Below, piece after piece: positions 25,546-34,439 of a DNA stretch of 63,137 nt. Position 1 is the first letter of the stretch. Every line of letters begins with the position of its first letter. Both the position numbers and the translations under genes were made by a program. The notes below the pieces were generated by a model, which saw only the letters and a list, made by a program, of their open reading frames with translations, was not told the origin of the DNA and searched no databases. The DNA is taken from contig JAHENO010000011.1 in assembly GCA_018609945.1 (NCBI GenBank), forward strand, positions 1 through 63,137, written 5' to 3'. This DNA is from Haloarculaceae archaeon. GTDB lineage: Archaea; Halobacteriota; Halobacteria; Halobacteriales; Haloarculaceae.

Positions 25546-27569
25546 CGATCCGCATCGGCGTCGACACGGGCGGGACGTTCACCGACGTGGTCCTGTACGA
25601 CGAGGAAACGGGGCGGATCCACACCACCAAGACGCCCTCGACGCCGCCGGATTTCGACCGGGGGGTCCTCGACGGCATCGACGACATCCTCGCCGGGACG
25701 GACACCGACCCCGCCGAGGTGTCCTTCCTCAGCCACGGGACCACTGTGGGCACGAACGCGGTACTGGAGGGCGACATTCCCCCGCTGGGGCTGATTACCA
25801 ACGAGGGCTTGCGCGACGTGCTCGAGATCGGCGACCAGACCCGCCCCGAACTGTACGACCTGCAACAGGAGAAACAGCCGTCGCTGATTCCCCGCAGACG
25901 CCGGCTCGGCGTGCCCGGCCGGATGAGACACGACGGGACCGAACTCGACCCGCTGGACGAGGCGGCCGTCGAGGCTGCTATCGACGAACTGGCCGACCAG
26001 GGCGTCGACTCGGTCGTCGTCTCGATGCTGTTCTCCTATCTGAACGACGACCACGAGCGCCGCGTGGGCGAGTGCATCGAGGCCCACGAGGCCGACATCG
26101 AGTACGCGCTCTCCTCGGCGGTCTACCCCGAGACCCGCGAGTACGACCGGACCGTGACGACGGTGCTCAACGAGGCGGTCAAGCGCAACATCGCCGACTA
26201 TCTCGGCCGCCTTGAGGCGGGCGTCGTCGACCGCGGGGTCGATGTCCCGCTGAACGTGATGCACTCCGGGGGCGGCGTGTTCAGCCCCGGCCAGGCGACG
26301 CAGTTTGCGCTCCGGACCGTCCTCTCGGGGCCGGCAGCGGGTGCCGTCGCCGCCCGGGACGTGGCCACCGGCCTCGGGTTCGAGGACGCGATCGGGCTGG
26401 ACATGGGCGGGACCAGCGCCGACGTCAGCATCGTCGAGAACGGCGACATCGTCCGCTCGACGGAGGGCGAAATAAACGACCTGCCGATCAAGACGCCGCT
26501 GATCGACATCAACACGGTCGGTGCCGGCGGCGGCTCCATCGCCTGGGTCGACGAGGCCGGCGGCCTCCGCGTCGGCCCCAAGTCGGCGGGTGCCGACCCC
26601 GGTCCCCTCTGCTACGACCGCGGCGGGACCGAGCCGACGGTCACGGACGCGAACCTCCTGCTCGGTCGCATCCGCCCCGAGGCGTTCGTCGCCGGCGACA
26701 TGGACCTGGTCGTCGACCGAACGCGCGAGCGGTTCCGGGAGGCCGTGGCCGATCCACTCGACGAATCCGTCGAGGCGGCGGCGCTGTCGGTGCTGAAGGT
26801 GGCAAACGCCAAGATGGCCCGCGAAATCCGTCGCGTGACCGTCGAGCGCGGGCGCGACCCCGGCGAGTTCGTCCTCGTGGCTTTCGGGGGTGCCGGCCCG
26901 CTCCAGGCCGCGGCAGTCGCCGAGCAGATGGGCATCTCGTCGGTCATCCTCCCCCGCACGCCGGGCGTGCTCTCGGCGCGCGGCCTGCTGCTCGCGGACG
27001 TCAGGACCGACGAGTCCCGGGCCTACCGCGGCGACCGCCTCGACGCCGAGGCGATGGCCGAGGGCTACGCCACCCTGGAGGCGACACAGCGCGAGCGGTT
27101 CGCCGAGATGGGCTTCGACGCCGAAGAGGTCACCCTCCAGCGCGGGGCTGATATGCGCTACGTCGGGCAGTCCTACGAGCTGACGGTCGAGGTCGACACG
27201 CCACTCGACGAGGCGGCCGTGCGGACGGCAGTCGAACGATTCCACCGCGAACACGAGCGCATCTACGGCTACGCGATGGCCGACGAACCGGTTGAGGCCG
27301 TCACGCTGCGCGTGACCGGCGAGGTCCCCACGCCGCCGCTCCGTGACGAACCCGACGCGACCGAGGAGGCCGCCGACCGCGGGACACAGGACGTCTACTT
27401 CGAGGCGCAGGGCACCCGCGAGACGGCCGTCTACTGGCGACCCGCGCTCCCGGTCGACACGACCATCGAGGGGCCGCTCTTGCTCGAAGGGACCGGCAGC
27501 ACGGCCATCGTTCCCCCGGACGCCACCGCGACCGTCACCGACGACGGGTCGATCCTCGTCGAACGGTAG
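25542..27569 (+). CDS. hyuA: Hydantoinase A / oxoprolinase alpha-type subunit
   Basis: ATP-binding subunit of the same family, 675 residues. The N-terminal phosphate loop is RIGVDTGGTFTDVVLYD (4-20); the second is IGLDMGGTSADVS at about 284, with DINTVGAGGGSIAWVD following, and a third FGGAGPLQAAAVAE at about 450. Together these form the actin-like ATPase fold. It couples ATP hydrolysis to ring opening or carboxylation with HyuB. Order B-A with ATGA overlap is seen. It is followed after 72 bases by a molybdenum hydroxylase subunit with its own TATA-like element, so that gene may be separately transcribed. Confidence 0.92.
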   Translation: MTIRIGVDTGGTFTDVVLYDEETGRIHTTKTPSTPPDFDRGVLDGIDDILAGTDTDPAEVSFLSHGTTVGTNAVLEGDIPPLGLITNEGLRDVLEIGDQTRPELYDLQQEKQPSLIPRRRRLGVPGRMRHDGTELDPLDEAAVEAAIDELADQGVDSVVVSMLFSYLNDDHERRVGECIEAHEADIEYALSSAVYPETREYDRTVTTVLNEAVKRNIADYLGRLEAGVVDRGVDVPLNVMHSGGGVFSPGQATQFALRTVLSGPAAGAVAARDVATGLGFEDAIGLDMGGTSADVSIVENGDIVRSTEGEINDLPIKTPLIDINTVGAGGGSIAWVDEAGGLRVGPKSAGADPGPLCYDRGGTEPTVTDANLLLGRIRPEAFVAGDMDLVVDRTRERFREAVADPLDESVEAAALSVLKVANAKMAREIRRVTVERGRDPGEFVLVAFGGAGPLQAAAVAEQMGISSVILPRTPGVLSARGLLLADVRTDESRAYRGDRLDAEAMAEGYATLEATQRERFAEMGFDAEEVTLQRGADMRYVGQSYELTVEVDTPLDEAAVRTAVERFHREHERIYGYAMADEPVEAVTLRVTGEVPTPPLRDEPDATEEAADRGTQDVYFEAQGTRETAVYWRPALPVDTTIEGPLLLEGTGSTAIVPPDATATVTDDGSILVER

Positions 27570-27641
27570 GTATCGCGCGCCCCGGAGTGGCGAGGGTGAT
27601 GGAGTCGACACGCAACGTTATTACCCGGTAGCCCGAGGGGT

Positions 27642-30020
27642 ATGGACATGAGCACGGACACGGACAGCGACGAGTCCGACGGCGAGCGGGCGGGCGCGAT
27701 TGGCGAAGACGTCGACCGCGTCGAGGACGGGCGCCTGCTGACCGGCGAGGCAACCTACACCGACGACCTGGCCGTGCCGGGTGCCGGGCACGCGGCGCTC
27801 TTGCGGAGCCGACACGCCAGCGCGCACGTCGCGGTCGACACCGCCGACGCCGAGGCGATGGACGAGGTGCGGGCCGTCGTCACCGCCGAGACGATGGCCG
27901 ACAGCGACCTCCCGACGCCCGGCCGGATGCCGATCATCCCCGGCCCCGGCATCGAAACCGACGAACACCTCTACCGGCCCGTCATTGCCGAGGACGTCGT
28001 CCGCCACCAGGGCGAACCCATCGCCGTCGTCGTCGCCGAGGATCGCTACGCCGCCCGCGACGCGGTCGCCGCCATCGCCGTCGACTACGACCGCCGCGAG
28101 ACCGTCGTCGAGCCCGCGGATGCGCTGGCCGACGACGCGCCGCCCGTCCACGAGGGGACGCCCGACAACGTCGCCTTCGAGTACGAACAGGGCGACCGCG
28201 AGCGGATCGAGGAGATCTTCGACGCGGCCGCCCACACCGTCTCGGTCGAGATCGGCAACCAGCGGATCGTCCAGAACCCCATCGAGCCCCGCGGAGCAGT
28301 CGCGGACTTCGACCCCGGCACCGGCACGCTGACCGTCAAGAGCACCACCCAGATTCCACACAAACTCCGGCGGGACATTGCGGCGACGCTGGACTATCCG
28401 GCCTCGCAGATCGACGTGATCGCGCCAGAGATGGGCGGTGGCTTCGGGAGCCGGTGTGTGCCCTACCCCGAGGAGATGCTGCTCGCGTGGACGGCCATGT
28501 ACCTCGAGGAGCCGGTGCGCTGGCAGGGCACCCGGACGGGCAACTACGCCAGCGACGTCCAGGGCCGGGGCGTCGAGACCGAGGGTCGGCTCGCCGTCGA
28601 CGAGGCGGGTCACATCCAGGCGCTTGCAATCGACCTCCGCGACGACATGGGCGCGTACCTCTCGGCGTTCGCGCCGGGCATCGCGGTCACCTGCACGAAC
28701 GTGATGACTGGCCAGTACGACATCCCCGAGGCCTACTACTCCGCGACGGGCGTGATGACGAACACCACCCCCTGCGACGCCTACCGCGGGGTGCTGGAGA
28801 CCGAACTGATCCACACCCTGGAACGGCTGGTCGACCGCGCGGCCCGCGAGGCGGACATCGACCCCGCCGAGTTGCGCCGGCGAAACTTCGTTCCCGCGGA
28901 CGCCTTCCCCTACGAGACGGCGACCGGCGCCTCCTACGATAGCGGCGACTACGGGCCAGCCCTCGAGAAGGCGCTGGACCTGCTGGAGTACGAGCAACTG
29001 CGCGAGCGCCAGGCCGCACTCCGTGAGGAGGGACACTATCTGGGTATCGGAATCGGGGCCTGGATCGAGAAGTGTGGCTTCGGCTGTGGCGGGGCGGTCC
29101 CATCCTGGGAGTACAGCAACGTCCAGTTGCATCCCTCCGGCGAGGTGGTCGTCGAGACGGGCACCTCGAACCACGGCCAGGGCCACGAGACGACCTACGC
29201 GCAGGTGGCCGCCGACAGGCTGGGCGTGCCTATGGAGGACATCCGCGTCGTCGAGGACGACACGACCCGCGTCCAGGAGGGCGTGGGCACGTTCGCCAGC
29301 CGGTGTGCCCTGACTGCCGGCGGCTCGATCAACGAAAGCGCCGGGAAGGTCGTCGAGAAGGGCCGCGAGCTGGCCGCACACCGTCTCGAAGCCGACCCCG
29401 ACGACATCGAGTTCGAGGACGGCGAGTTCCACGTCGCCGGCGCGCCCGAGCGGTCGCTGTCGATCCAGGAGGTCGCGGCCGACGCCCACGTCGGGTACGA
29501 CCTCCCCGCAGGGATGGAACCCGGTCTGGAGGCGACCTCCTACTTCGATCCCGACGACTACTCCTTTCCGTTCGGCGTCCAGATCGCCGTCGTCGAGGTC
29601 GACCCCGACACCGGCGAAGTCGAGTTCGAGCGGTTCGTCTCCGTCGACGACTGCGGCGTCCAGATAAACCCCACCATCGTCGAGGGCCAGATCCACGGCG
29701 GCACCGCCCAGGGGATCGGCCAGGCGCTCTACGAGGGGGCCCAGTACGACGGGACGGGGACGCTCGTGACCGGTTCCCACCAGGACTACACGCTCCCGAA
29801 AGCGATGCACGTCCCCGACATGGAGACCGCGGAGACGGTCACGCCCTCGCCCCGGAACCCCCTGGGCGTGAAAGGCGTCGGCGAATCCGGTGCCGTCGGC
29901 GGGCTGGCGGCGACGGTCAACGCCGTCCACGACGCGCTCGCACCCTTCGACGTGGACCCGATGACGCCGCCACTCGACGAGGAGACGGTCTGGGCTGCGG
30001 TGAGGGACGCCCGCGAATAG
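27642..30020 (+). CDS. Xanthine dehydrogenase-family molybdenum-binding subunit
   Basis: Large (Mo-cofactor) subunit of a molybdenum hydroxylase, 792 residues. Visible motifs are GEATYTDDL near residue 38, MGGGFGSR at about 264, the substrate-loop AYRGV at about 379 (xanthine-dehydrogenase-like AYRG, not the AYRCSFR of form I CO dehydrogenase), SNHGQGHE at about 509, and GVKGVGESGAVGG at about 743 with the catalytic Glu. It would hydroxylate an aromatic heterocycle or oxidise an aldehyde. The FAD (medium) and 2Fe-2S (small) subunits normally next door are not found in this window. A TATA-like cgttatta at 27616-27623 precedes the start. Confidence 0.9.
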   Translation: MDMSTDTDSDESDGERAGAIGEDVDRVEDGRLLTGEATYTDDLAVPGAGHAALLRSRHASAHVAVDTADAEAMDEVRAVVTAETMADSDLPTPGRMPIIPGPGIETDEHLYRPVIAEDVVRHQGEPIAVVVAEDRYAARDAVAAIAVDYDRRETVVEPADALADDAPPVHEGTPDNVAFEYEQGDRERIEEIFDAAAHTVSVEIGNQRIVQNPIEPRGAVADFDPGTGTLTVKSTTQIPHKLRRDIAATLDYPASQIDVIAPEMGGGFGSRCVPYPEEMLLAWTAMYLEEPVRWQGTRTGNYASDVQGRGVETEGRLAVDEAGHIQALAIDLRDDMGAYLSAFAPGIAVTCTNVMTGQYDIPEAYYSATGVMTNTTPCDAYRGVLETELIHTLERLVDRAAREADIDPAELRRRNFVPADAFPYETATGASYDSGDYGPALEKALDLLEYEQLRERQAALREEGHYLGIGIGAWIEKCGFGCGGAVPSWEYSNVQLHPSGEVVVETGTSNHGQGHETTYAQVAADRLGVPMEDIRVVEDDTTRVQEGVGTFASRCALTAGGSINESAGKVVEKGRELAAHRLEADPDDIEFEDGEFHVAGAPERSLSIQEVAADAHVGYDLPAGMEPGLEATSYFDPDDYSFPFGVQIAVVEVDPDTGEVEFERFVSVDDCGVQINPTIVEGQIHGGTAQGIGQALYEGAQYDGTGTLVTGSHQDYTLPKAMHVPDMETAETVTPSPRNPLGVKGVGESGAVGGLAATVNAVHDALAPFDVDPMTPPLDEETVWAAVRDARE

Positions 30021-30061
30021 CTCGCTGGCGGCCGTCGGCGCGATCCGCACGCATGGATAGC

Positions 30062-30068
30062 CCTTTTA
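30062..30068 (+). promoter_or_regulatory. TATA-like box of the LLM oxidoreductase
   Basis: ccttttac at 30062-30069 lies about 27 bases before the ATG at 30092, giving a leaderless start for the downstream gene. Confidence 0.5.
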
Positions 30069-30091
30069 CCGGTGGCGGCCCCGGGAGTGGT

Positions 30092-31090
30092 ATGGAGATT
30101 GCCGTGTCAGACACCGTCGGGCCAGCAACAGAAATCCGCAGCCAGGCCGAACTGGCCGCCGACTCGGGCTACGAGACCTTCTGGACGCAGGAACTCATCG
30201 ACATCAAGGACGGCATCACGACCGCGACGGCGCTCGGGGCGTGGGGAATCGACCTCAACATCGTCGTCGGATTGCCCAGTCCGTACACGCGCCACCCGGC
30301 GATGATCGCGACGGAGGCGTGTTCGGTCGACGACTACGCCGACGGCCGCGTCGCGGGGCTGGCGGTCGCGACCAGCGCACCCGAGGTAGTTCAGAAACTC
30401 GGTATCGACATGGACCGCCCGATCAAGCGCCTCAGCGAGACCCACGACATCCTCCGCGATATCGTCGAGACCGGCGAGTGCACCTACGACGGCGAAATCT
30501 ACACGCTGGAAAACTGGAAGCTCCGCAACGAGTTCCAGGGCGACGTGCCGCTGTACGTCGCCGGGATGGGCCCGAAGATGCAGGAACTCGCGGCCGTGAA
30601 ATTCGACGGGCTCTGGCTCCCGTTCAACGCCACTGTTCCGTTCGTCGCGGACGTCGTCGAGACGGGCCACGACCACCTGGCCAATTTCGACCGCGACCCC
30701 GCGGAGTTCCTCTACGCGCTGAACATCCCGACTGCCGTGGTCGACGAGGATTCCGATCTGAGCGCCGCCGAGCAGATCGAGGACGTCCGGGAGTTCACGG
30801 CCTGGCACTGCTGTTCAGACCACATCAAGCCGCTGGTCGAGCGCGCGGGCGTCGATTACGACATCGACGCGCTCCGGGCGGCCGTCAGGAACGGGGATTC
30901 GGCCACGATCCGGGAGATAGTCGACCGGGAGTTCCTGGACGTCGTGGCTGCTGTGGGTTCGGCCGAACACGTCCGGGACCGTTACCGGGAGTACATCGAC
31001 GCTGGGATCGAGTGCCCCGTCATCTACAACTACGGCCCCGAGGAGGTCAAACTGCGGAACATCCGCGAACTCGCTCCTAGTAAATTCTGA
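30092..31090 (+). CDS. LLM-class F420-dependent oxidoreductase
   Basis: Luciferase-like monooxygenase TIM barrel of 332 residues, most like the F420-dependent 5,10-methylenetetrahydromethanopterin-reductase-type group: AELAADSGYETFWTQE at the N-terminus, LGAWGIDLNIVVGLPSPYTRHPAMIATEA (TxxxxRHPxxxA pattern), and FQGDVPLYVAGMGPKMQELAA near residue 150. Archaeal members generally use deazaflavin F420 as hydride carrier. It stands between the Mo-hydroxylase gene and a repeat-rich spacer, with its own promoter. The substrate is unknown; a role in oxidising an intermediate of the adjacent catabolic genes is inference. Confidence 0.8.
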   Translation: MEIAVSDTVGPATEIRSQAELAADSGYETFWTQELIDIKDGITTATALGAWGIDLNIVVGLPSPYTRHPAMIATEACSVDDYADGRVAGLAVATSAPEVVQKLGIDMDRPIKRLSETHDILRDIVETGECTYDGEIYTLENWKLRNEFQGDVPLYVAGMGPKMQELAAVKFDGLWLPFNATVPFVADVVETGHDHLANFDRDPAEFLYALNIPTAVVDEDSDLSAAEQIEDVREFTAWHCCSDHIKPLVERAGVDYDIDALRAAVRNGDSATIREIVDREFLDVVAAVGSAEHVRDRYREYIDAGIECPVIYNYGPEEVKLRNIRELAPSKF

Positions 31091-31527
31091 ATCTGGTTCT
31101 GCTGTTTGTGTGTCGGTTGTGGCTGGTGCAAGGAGTCGGGAAGCTTTCAGCCGCTCTCTCGATATTACTGATCAAGGTGCTGCGTCGACTGCGTCCGGGC
31201 AGAAAGTCCCCGGCCGCTCTTTAGGAATTGATGATGGAGACGAGGCAGCGACTGCGACCAGCAAGAAAGCCCCCGACGGCTCGACTCCCGCGACTCGCTG
31301 CGGTCCTCGCTCCGCTGCGGTCCTTACTTCGTCGGGGCTCGTCGAACCGTCGGCCCCTTTCAGTCCCGCCCGACCGCAGCCACACACCTCCCCAGCCGAT
31401 TCGCTCGCTCCGCTCGCTCATCCCTCGCGCGTTGCTGTCCCTCCACGGGAGTCGGGACAGCGCGCGCCACCGCACGGCCGGGTCTGACCAATCCTGACAG
31501 CCCCGTCCCCGACGACAACAGTGATCG
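31091..31527. other. Gene-free spacer with repeat-like element
   Basis: This 437-base gap between two genes has no convincing coding region. Its centre is occupied by the palindromic repeat described at 31179-31440. The outer parts (31091-31178 and 31441-31527) show no clear signal beyond a possible terminator-like run after the LLM gene. Confidence 0.6.
31179..31440. repeat. Palindromic intergenic repeat-like element
   Basis: Two imperfect direct copies of a 40-base unit occur at 31179-31220 and 31245-31283 (core gcagaaagtccccggc against gcaagaaagcccccgac). The second copy is also matched in reverse by 31322-31364, where the reverse complement reads gaaaggggccgacggttcga against gaaagcccccgacggctcga. 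The centre has repeated ctgcggtcct. Low-complexity cgctcgctccgctcgctc follows at 31401-31418. I recall similar sequence, including the spurious MSERSER translation, from other haloarchaeal genomes, so it is probably a dispersed repeat and not a gene. Confidence 0.6.
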
Positions 31528-33225
31528 CTAGTCGAACAGGTGTTCCACGTCCCCGCGGTCGATCTTGCCGACCTGCGTCTCCGGTAGTTCGTCCAGCACC
31601 ACCAGCTGCTCGGGCCGCCGGTAGACGGCGTGACCCTGGTCCTCGAAAAAGTTCTGCACCTCCTCGACGGAGAGTCCATCCACACCCTCGACCAGTTCCA
31701 CCGCAGCGCCGACGCGCTCGCCCAGTTCCGGGTCGGGAATGCCCACGACGGCGGCTTTCGCCACGTCGGGGTGTTCGACGAGTGCGTCTTCGACGGCGGG
31801 CGCGTAGATGGTCTCGCCGGCGCGGTTGATGGTGTCGTCCAGCCGACCGTAGACCTCGTAGTTGCCGTCCGCGCGTTCGGCGACGACGTCGCCGGTGTGG
31901 AACCACCCACCGTCCTCGAAGTCCGCGGCGTTGGCCTCGGGGTTGCGCAGGTAGCCCGTGAACACGCCCGGGCCCCGGACCACGAGTTCGCCCGGCTCGC
32001 CGCGCTCGACGGGCCGGCCCGCCTCGTCGAGGACCCGCACCTCGTCGCCGGGGCCGACCGGCCGGCCGATCGTCTCTGCCTGAATGTCGAGCGGATCGTC
32101 CGGCCGGGTGATGATCTGTGCGCCCTCGCCCATTCCGAAGACGTGACAGAAGCCGACGTCCCAGCGCTCGATCACCCGGCGCGTGACCTCGGGCGGGACC
32201 TTCTGGCCGCCCGAACAGACCACCTGCAACGACGCGAGAACGTCGTCGGCGTCGGCCTCCAGGAAGTCGATCAACTGTTTTGGGATGAGTGTCGTCAGGT
32301 CGCCGTCGGCCCGGTCGATGGCCTCGACGACGGGGCCGGGTTTCAGCCGGGGCTCGACGACCACCTCCGCGCCGGTCCAGAGGGCGGGCCCGAGGACGTA
32401 CCCGAACGCGAAGCTGTGGGGCACCGGGAGGCCGGCCACCAGCGACCAGTCCGATTCGACGCCCATCGCCGCCGCGATGTGTTCCCAGAGGTAGATGTAG
32501 TCGTTGTGTGTCCGCGGGATGGCCTTCGGCAGGCCGCTGGTCCCCCCCGAGAGCATCAACAGCCCGGGGTTGCAGGGGTTGACCGTCAGGTCCGCGAGCG
32601 CGTCCTCGGGGCCTGTCCCAGGTGCAGTCCCGGCCGCAGTCTCAGCTACCGCGCTCGCACCCTCTGTAGCCAGGGATTCGACGTCGTGCCACCCCTCGGA
32701 CGGTTCGGCGCCGTCGGGTGTGACGCCGACGAGCGCGTCGACGCTGTCGGCGTCGCCGGCGACCTCGTCGACGAGCCCGGCGTAGTCGAACCCGGGATCG
32801 TACCGGCCGGCGTCGGTTACCACCAGCCGCGACCCGGTCAGGTCGACGAGGTGCCGGATCTCCCGCTCGCGGTGGCGGGGCAGGGCCAGCGCCGGCGCGA
32901 GGCCGGCCCGCGAGCACGCGAGGAAGACCTCGACGAACTCGACGCAGTTGGGCAGGTACAGCGTCACGAGGTCGTCGGGACCCAGCCCCACGGCGCGGAA
33001 CGCGGCCGCAATCGCCCGGGAGCGGTCGGCCAGTTCGGCGTAGGTCAGCGTCCGGTCGGGACCGGTCACTGCCGGGCTGTCCGGGGTCTCGGCCGCGTGG
33101 CGGTCGACCACGTCGTGGAAGGTGTCGCCGTGCCAGTAGCCCGCGTCCAGGTACTCGTGGACCCGCTCGTCTGGGAACGGCCGGTAGCCGTCTATCTCCG
33201 CCGTCGACGTCTCGAACCGGGCCAT
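31528..33225 (-). CDS. Acyl/aryl-acid AMP ligase (DhbE/EntE-like)
   Basis: Adenylate-forming enzyme of 565 residues. Core motifs are the P-loop LSGGTSGLPKAIPRTHNDYIY at about 222-242, VFGMGEGAQI (A5), GWFHTGDVV (A7, about 440), GRLDDTINRAGETI (A8) and the C-terminal ETQVGKIDR (A10, catalytic Lys). Overall it is closest to 2,3-dihydroxybenzoate-AMP ligases, so the substrate is probably an aromatic or short carboxylic acid activated as AMP ester and perhaps CoA thioester. No carrier-protein gene is nearby, which argues against siderophore synthesis and for catabolic activation. Start ATG 33225 has aaataa at 33251-33256 as a TATA box on this strand, 27 bases upstream. Confidence 0.83.
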   Translation of the reverse strand: MARFETSTAEIDGYRPFPDERVHEYLDAGYWHGDTFHDVVDRHAAETPDSPAVTGPDRTLTYAELADRSRAIAAAFRAVGLGPDDLVTLYLPNCVEFVEVFLACSRAGLAPALALPRHREREIRHLVDLTGSRLVVTDAGRYDPGFDYAGLVDEVAGDADSVDALVGVTPDGAEPSEGWHDVESLATEGASAVAETAAGTAPGTGPEDALADLTVNPCNPGLLMLSGGTSGLPKAIPRTHNDYIYLWEHIAAAMGVESDWSLVAGLPVPHSFAFGYVLGPALWTGAEVVVEPRLKPGPVVEAIDRADGDLTTLIPKQLIDFLEADADDVLASLQVVCSGGQKVPPEVTRRVIERWDVGFCHVFGMGEGAQIITRPDDPLDIQAETIGRPVGPGDEVRVLDEAGRPVERGEPGELVVRGPGVFTGYLRNPEANAADFEDGGWFHTGDVVAERADGNYEVYGRLDDTINRAGETIYAPAVEDALVEHPDVAKAAVVGIPDPELGERVGAAVELVEGVDGLSVEEVQNFFEDQGHAVYRRPEQLVVLDELPETQVGKIDRGDVEHLFD

Positions 33226-33250
33226 GGCCCACGTTCGGCAGGCGACGACC

Positions 33251-33278
33251 AAATAAGTGGTCCCACCCCGGAGTATTA
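33251..33278. promoter_or_regulatory. Divergent promoters, AMP ligase and zinc dehydrogenase
   Basis: The aaataa at 33251-33256 serves the leftward ligase (ATG 33225) and gtattat at 33273-33279 serves the rightward dehydrogenase (ATG 33305), each with 27-29 base spacing. The two TATA boxes are only about 20 bases apart, so transcription of the two genes is likely to interfere or be co-controlled. Confidence 0.5.
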
Positions 33279-33304
33279 TGCCCGGCCGTCCCCAGGGCGT
33301 CGGT

Positions 33305-34363
33305 ATGGCAGGCACCGACGAGACCATGCAGGCCGTGGGATTTCACGAGCACGGTCCGATCGAGAACTTCGAACTGCTCGACGTGCCCGTCCCCGAGGTC
33401 GACGCCGGGGAGGTGCTGGTCGAGGTCCGGGCGGCGTCGCTGAACCACCAGGATCTCTTCGCGATCAGGGAACTCGACCACTACGTCCCCGAGTACCCCT
33501 TCTGGGGCGGGGGTGACTTCGCCGGCGTGATCGATGCGGTCGGCGAGAGCGTCGAGGGCTGGTCGGTCGGCGACCGTGTCGCCATCGACCCCACCATCAC
33601 CTGCGGCGAGTGCCGGTTCTGCGAGGCCGGCGAGCAGTCCATGTGCGATGAGTACGCCGTCTTCGGCGAGCACCGCAAGGGCGGGTTCGCGGAGTACGCC
33701 GCCGTCCCCGCGGGGAGTCTGGTGGCGGTGCCCGACGGCGTCGCCTTCGAGACGGCGGCGGCCGCGCCGATGGTCACTGGCACCGCCTTCCGGGCGCTAC
33801 TCACCCGCGCCGACCTGGAACCCTACGAGGACCTCCTCGTCGTCGGCGCGACGGGTGGCGTCGGCCACATGGCCGTCCAGCTCGCCACCGAGGTGATCGG
33901 CGTCGACACTCTCTATGGCACCACGAGCACCGAGGAGAAGGCCGACTTTTTGCGCGAGCTGGGCGTCGATCACGTCATCGACTACACCGAGGAGGATTTC
34001 GCCAGCCGGGTGTGGGACCTGACCGGCGGCGACGGCGTCGACGCCGTCTACAACACCGTCGGCGGCGAGACCTGGGTACCGTCGATGCGCACCTTGCGGC
34101 CGGGCGGCCGGCTGGTCACCTCCGGGGCGACCGCCGGCCCCAACCCGGAGACGGAGATCAGGCTGGTGTTCGTCAGGCAACTCGACGTCATGGGGAGTAC
34201 GGCCCACAGCAGCACCGACCTCCGGCACGCGCTGGGATACGTCTGGGACGGCACCGTCGAGCCCGTGATCCAGGAGACGTTCTCCCTCGCGGAGTACGAC
34301 GCGGCCTTCCGGACGATGGCAGACCGGGAGGCGTACGGAAAGCTCGTGTTCACGCTCGACTGA
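33305..34363 (+). CDS. Zinc-binding medium-chain dehydrogenase/quinone reductase-like
   Basis: MDR-superfamily oxidoreductase of 352 residues. The four structural-zinc cysteines are present at 100, 103, 106 and 114 (TCGECRFCEAGEQSMC), and the Rossmann motif is VVGATGGVGHMAVQLA at about 178. The usual catalytic-zinc Cys near residue 47 is replaced (SLNHQDLF), so it probably lacks catalytic zinc and behaves like a reductase using NAD(P)H. The ATG at 33305 fits a TATA-like box 29 bases upstream; ATG 33278 is an alternative. It is divergent from the AMP ligase and convergent with the next ThDP enzyme. Confidence 0.83.
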   Translation: MAGTDETMQAVGFHEHGPIENFELLDVPVPEVDAGEVLVEVRAASLNHQDLFAIRELDHYVPEYPFWGGGDFAGVIDAVGESVEGWSVGDRVAIDPTITCGECRFCEAGEQSMCDEYAVFGEHRKGGFAEYAAVPAGSLVAVPDGVAFETAAAAPMVTGTAFRALLTRADLEPYEDLLVVGATGGVGHMAVQLATEVIGVDTLYGTTSTEEKADFLRELGVDHVIDYTEEDFASRVWDLTGGDGVDAVYNTVGGETWVPSMRTLRPGGRLVTSGATAGPNPETEIRLVFVRQLDVMGSTAHSSTDLRHALGYVWDGTVEPVIQETFSLAEYDAAFRTMADREAYGKLVFTLD

Positions 34364-34439
34364 CTGGGGCACAGCGGGCGGGAGCGTGTCCATCTCTCTG
34401 TCCTGACCGGCCCGTGGCTGGCCGCCGCAGGCCGGGGAC

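Noticed and set aside
27621..30050. Long open frame opposite the Mo-hydroxylase gene
   Set aside because: Same antisense artefact; composition is Arg/Asp/Gly/Val-rich without any motif.
30092..31090. Possible F420-dependent methylene-H4MPT reductase of methanogenesis
   Set aside because: Haloarchaea do not carry the methanogenic pathway as far as I know, and no related genes are nearby. Only the LLM family assignment is kept.
31221..31910. Open frame running from the AMP ligase antisense frame through the repeat region
   Set aside because: The translation ends in SERSERIGWGGVWLRSGG-type sequence, a recurring spurious product of a haloarchaeal repeat, and it overlaps the ligase out of frame.
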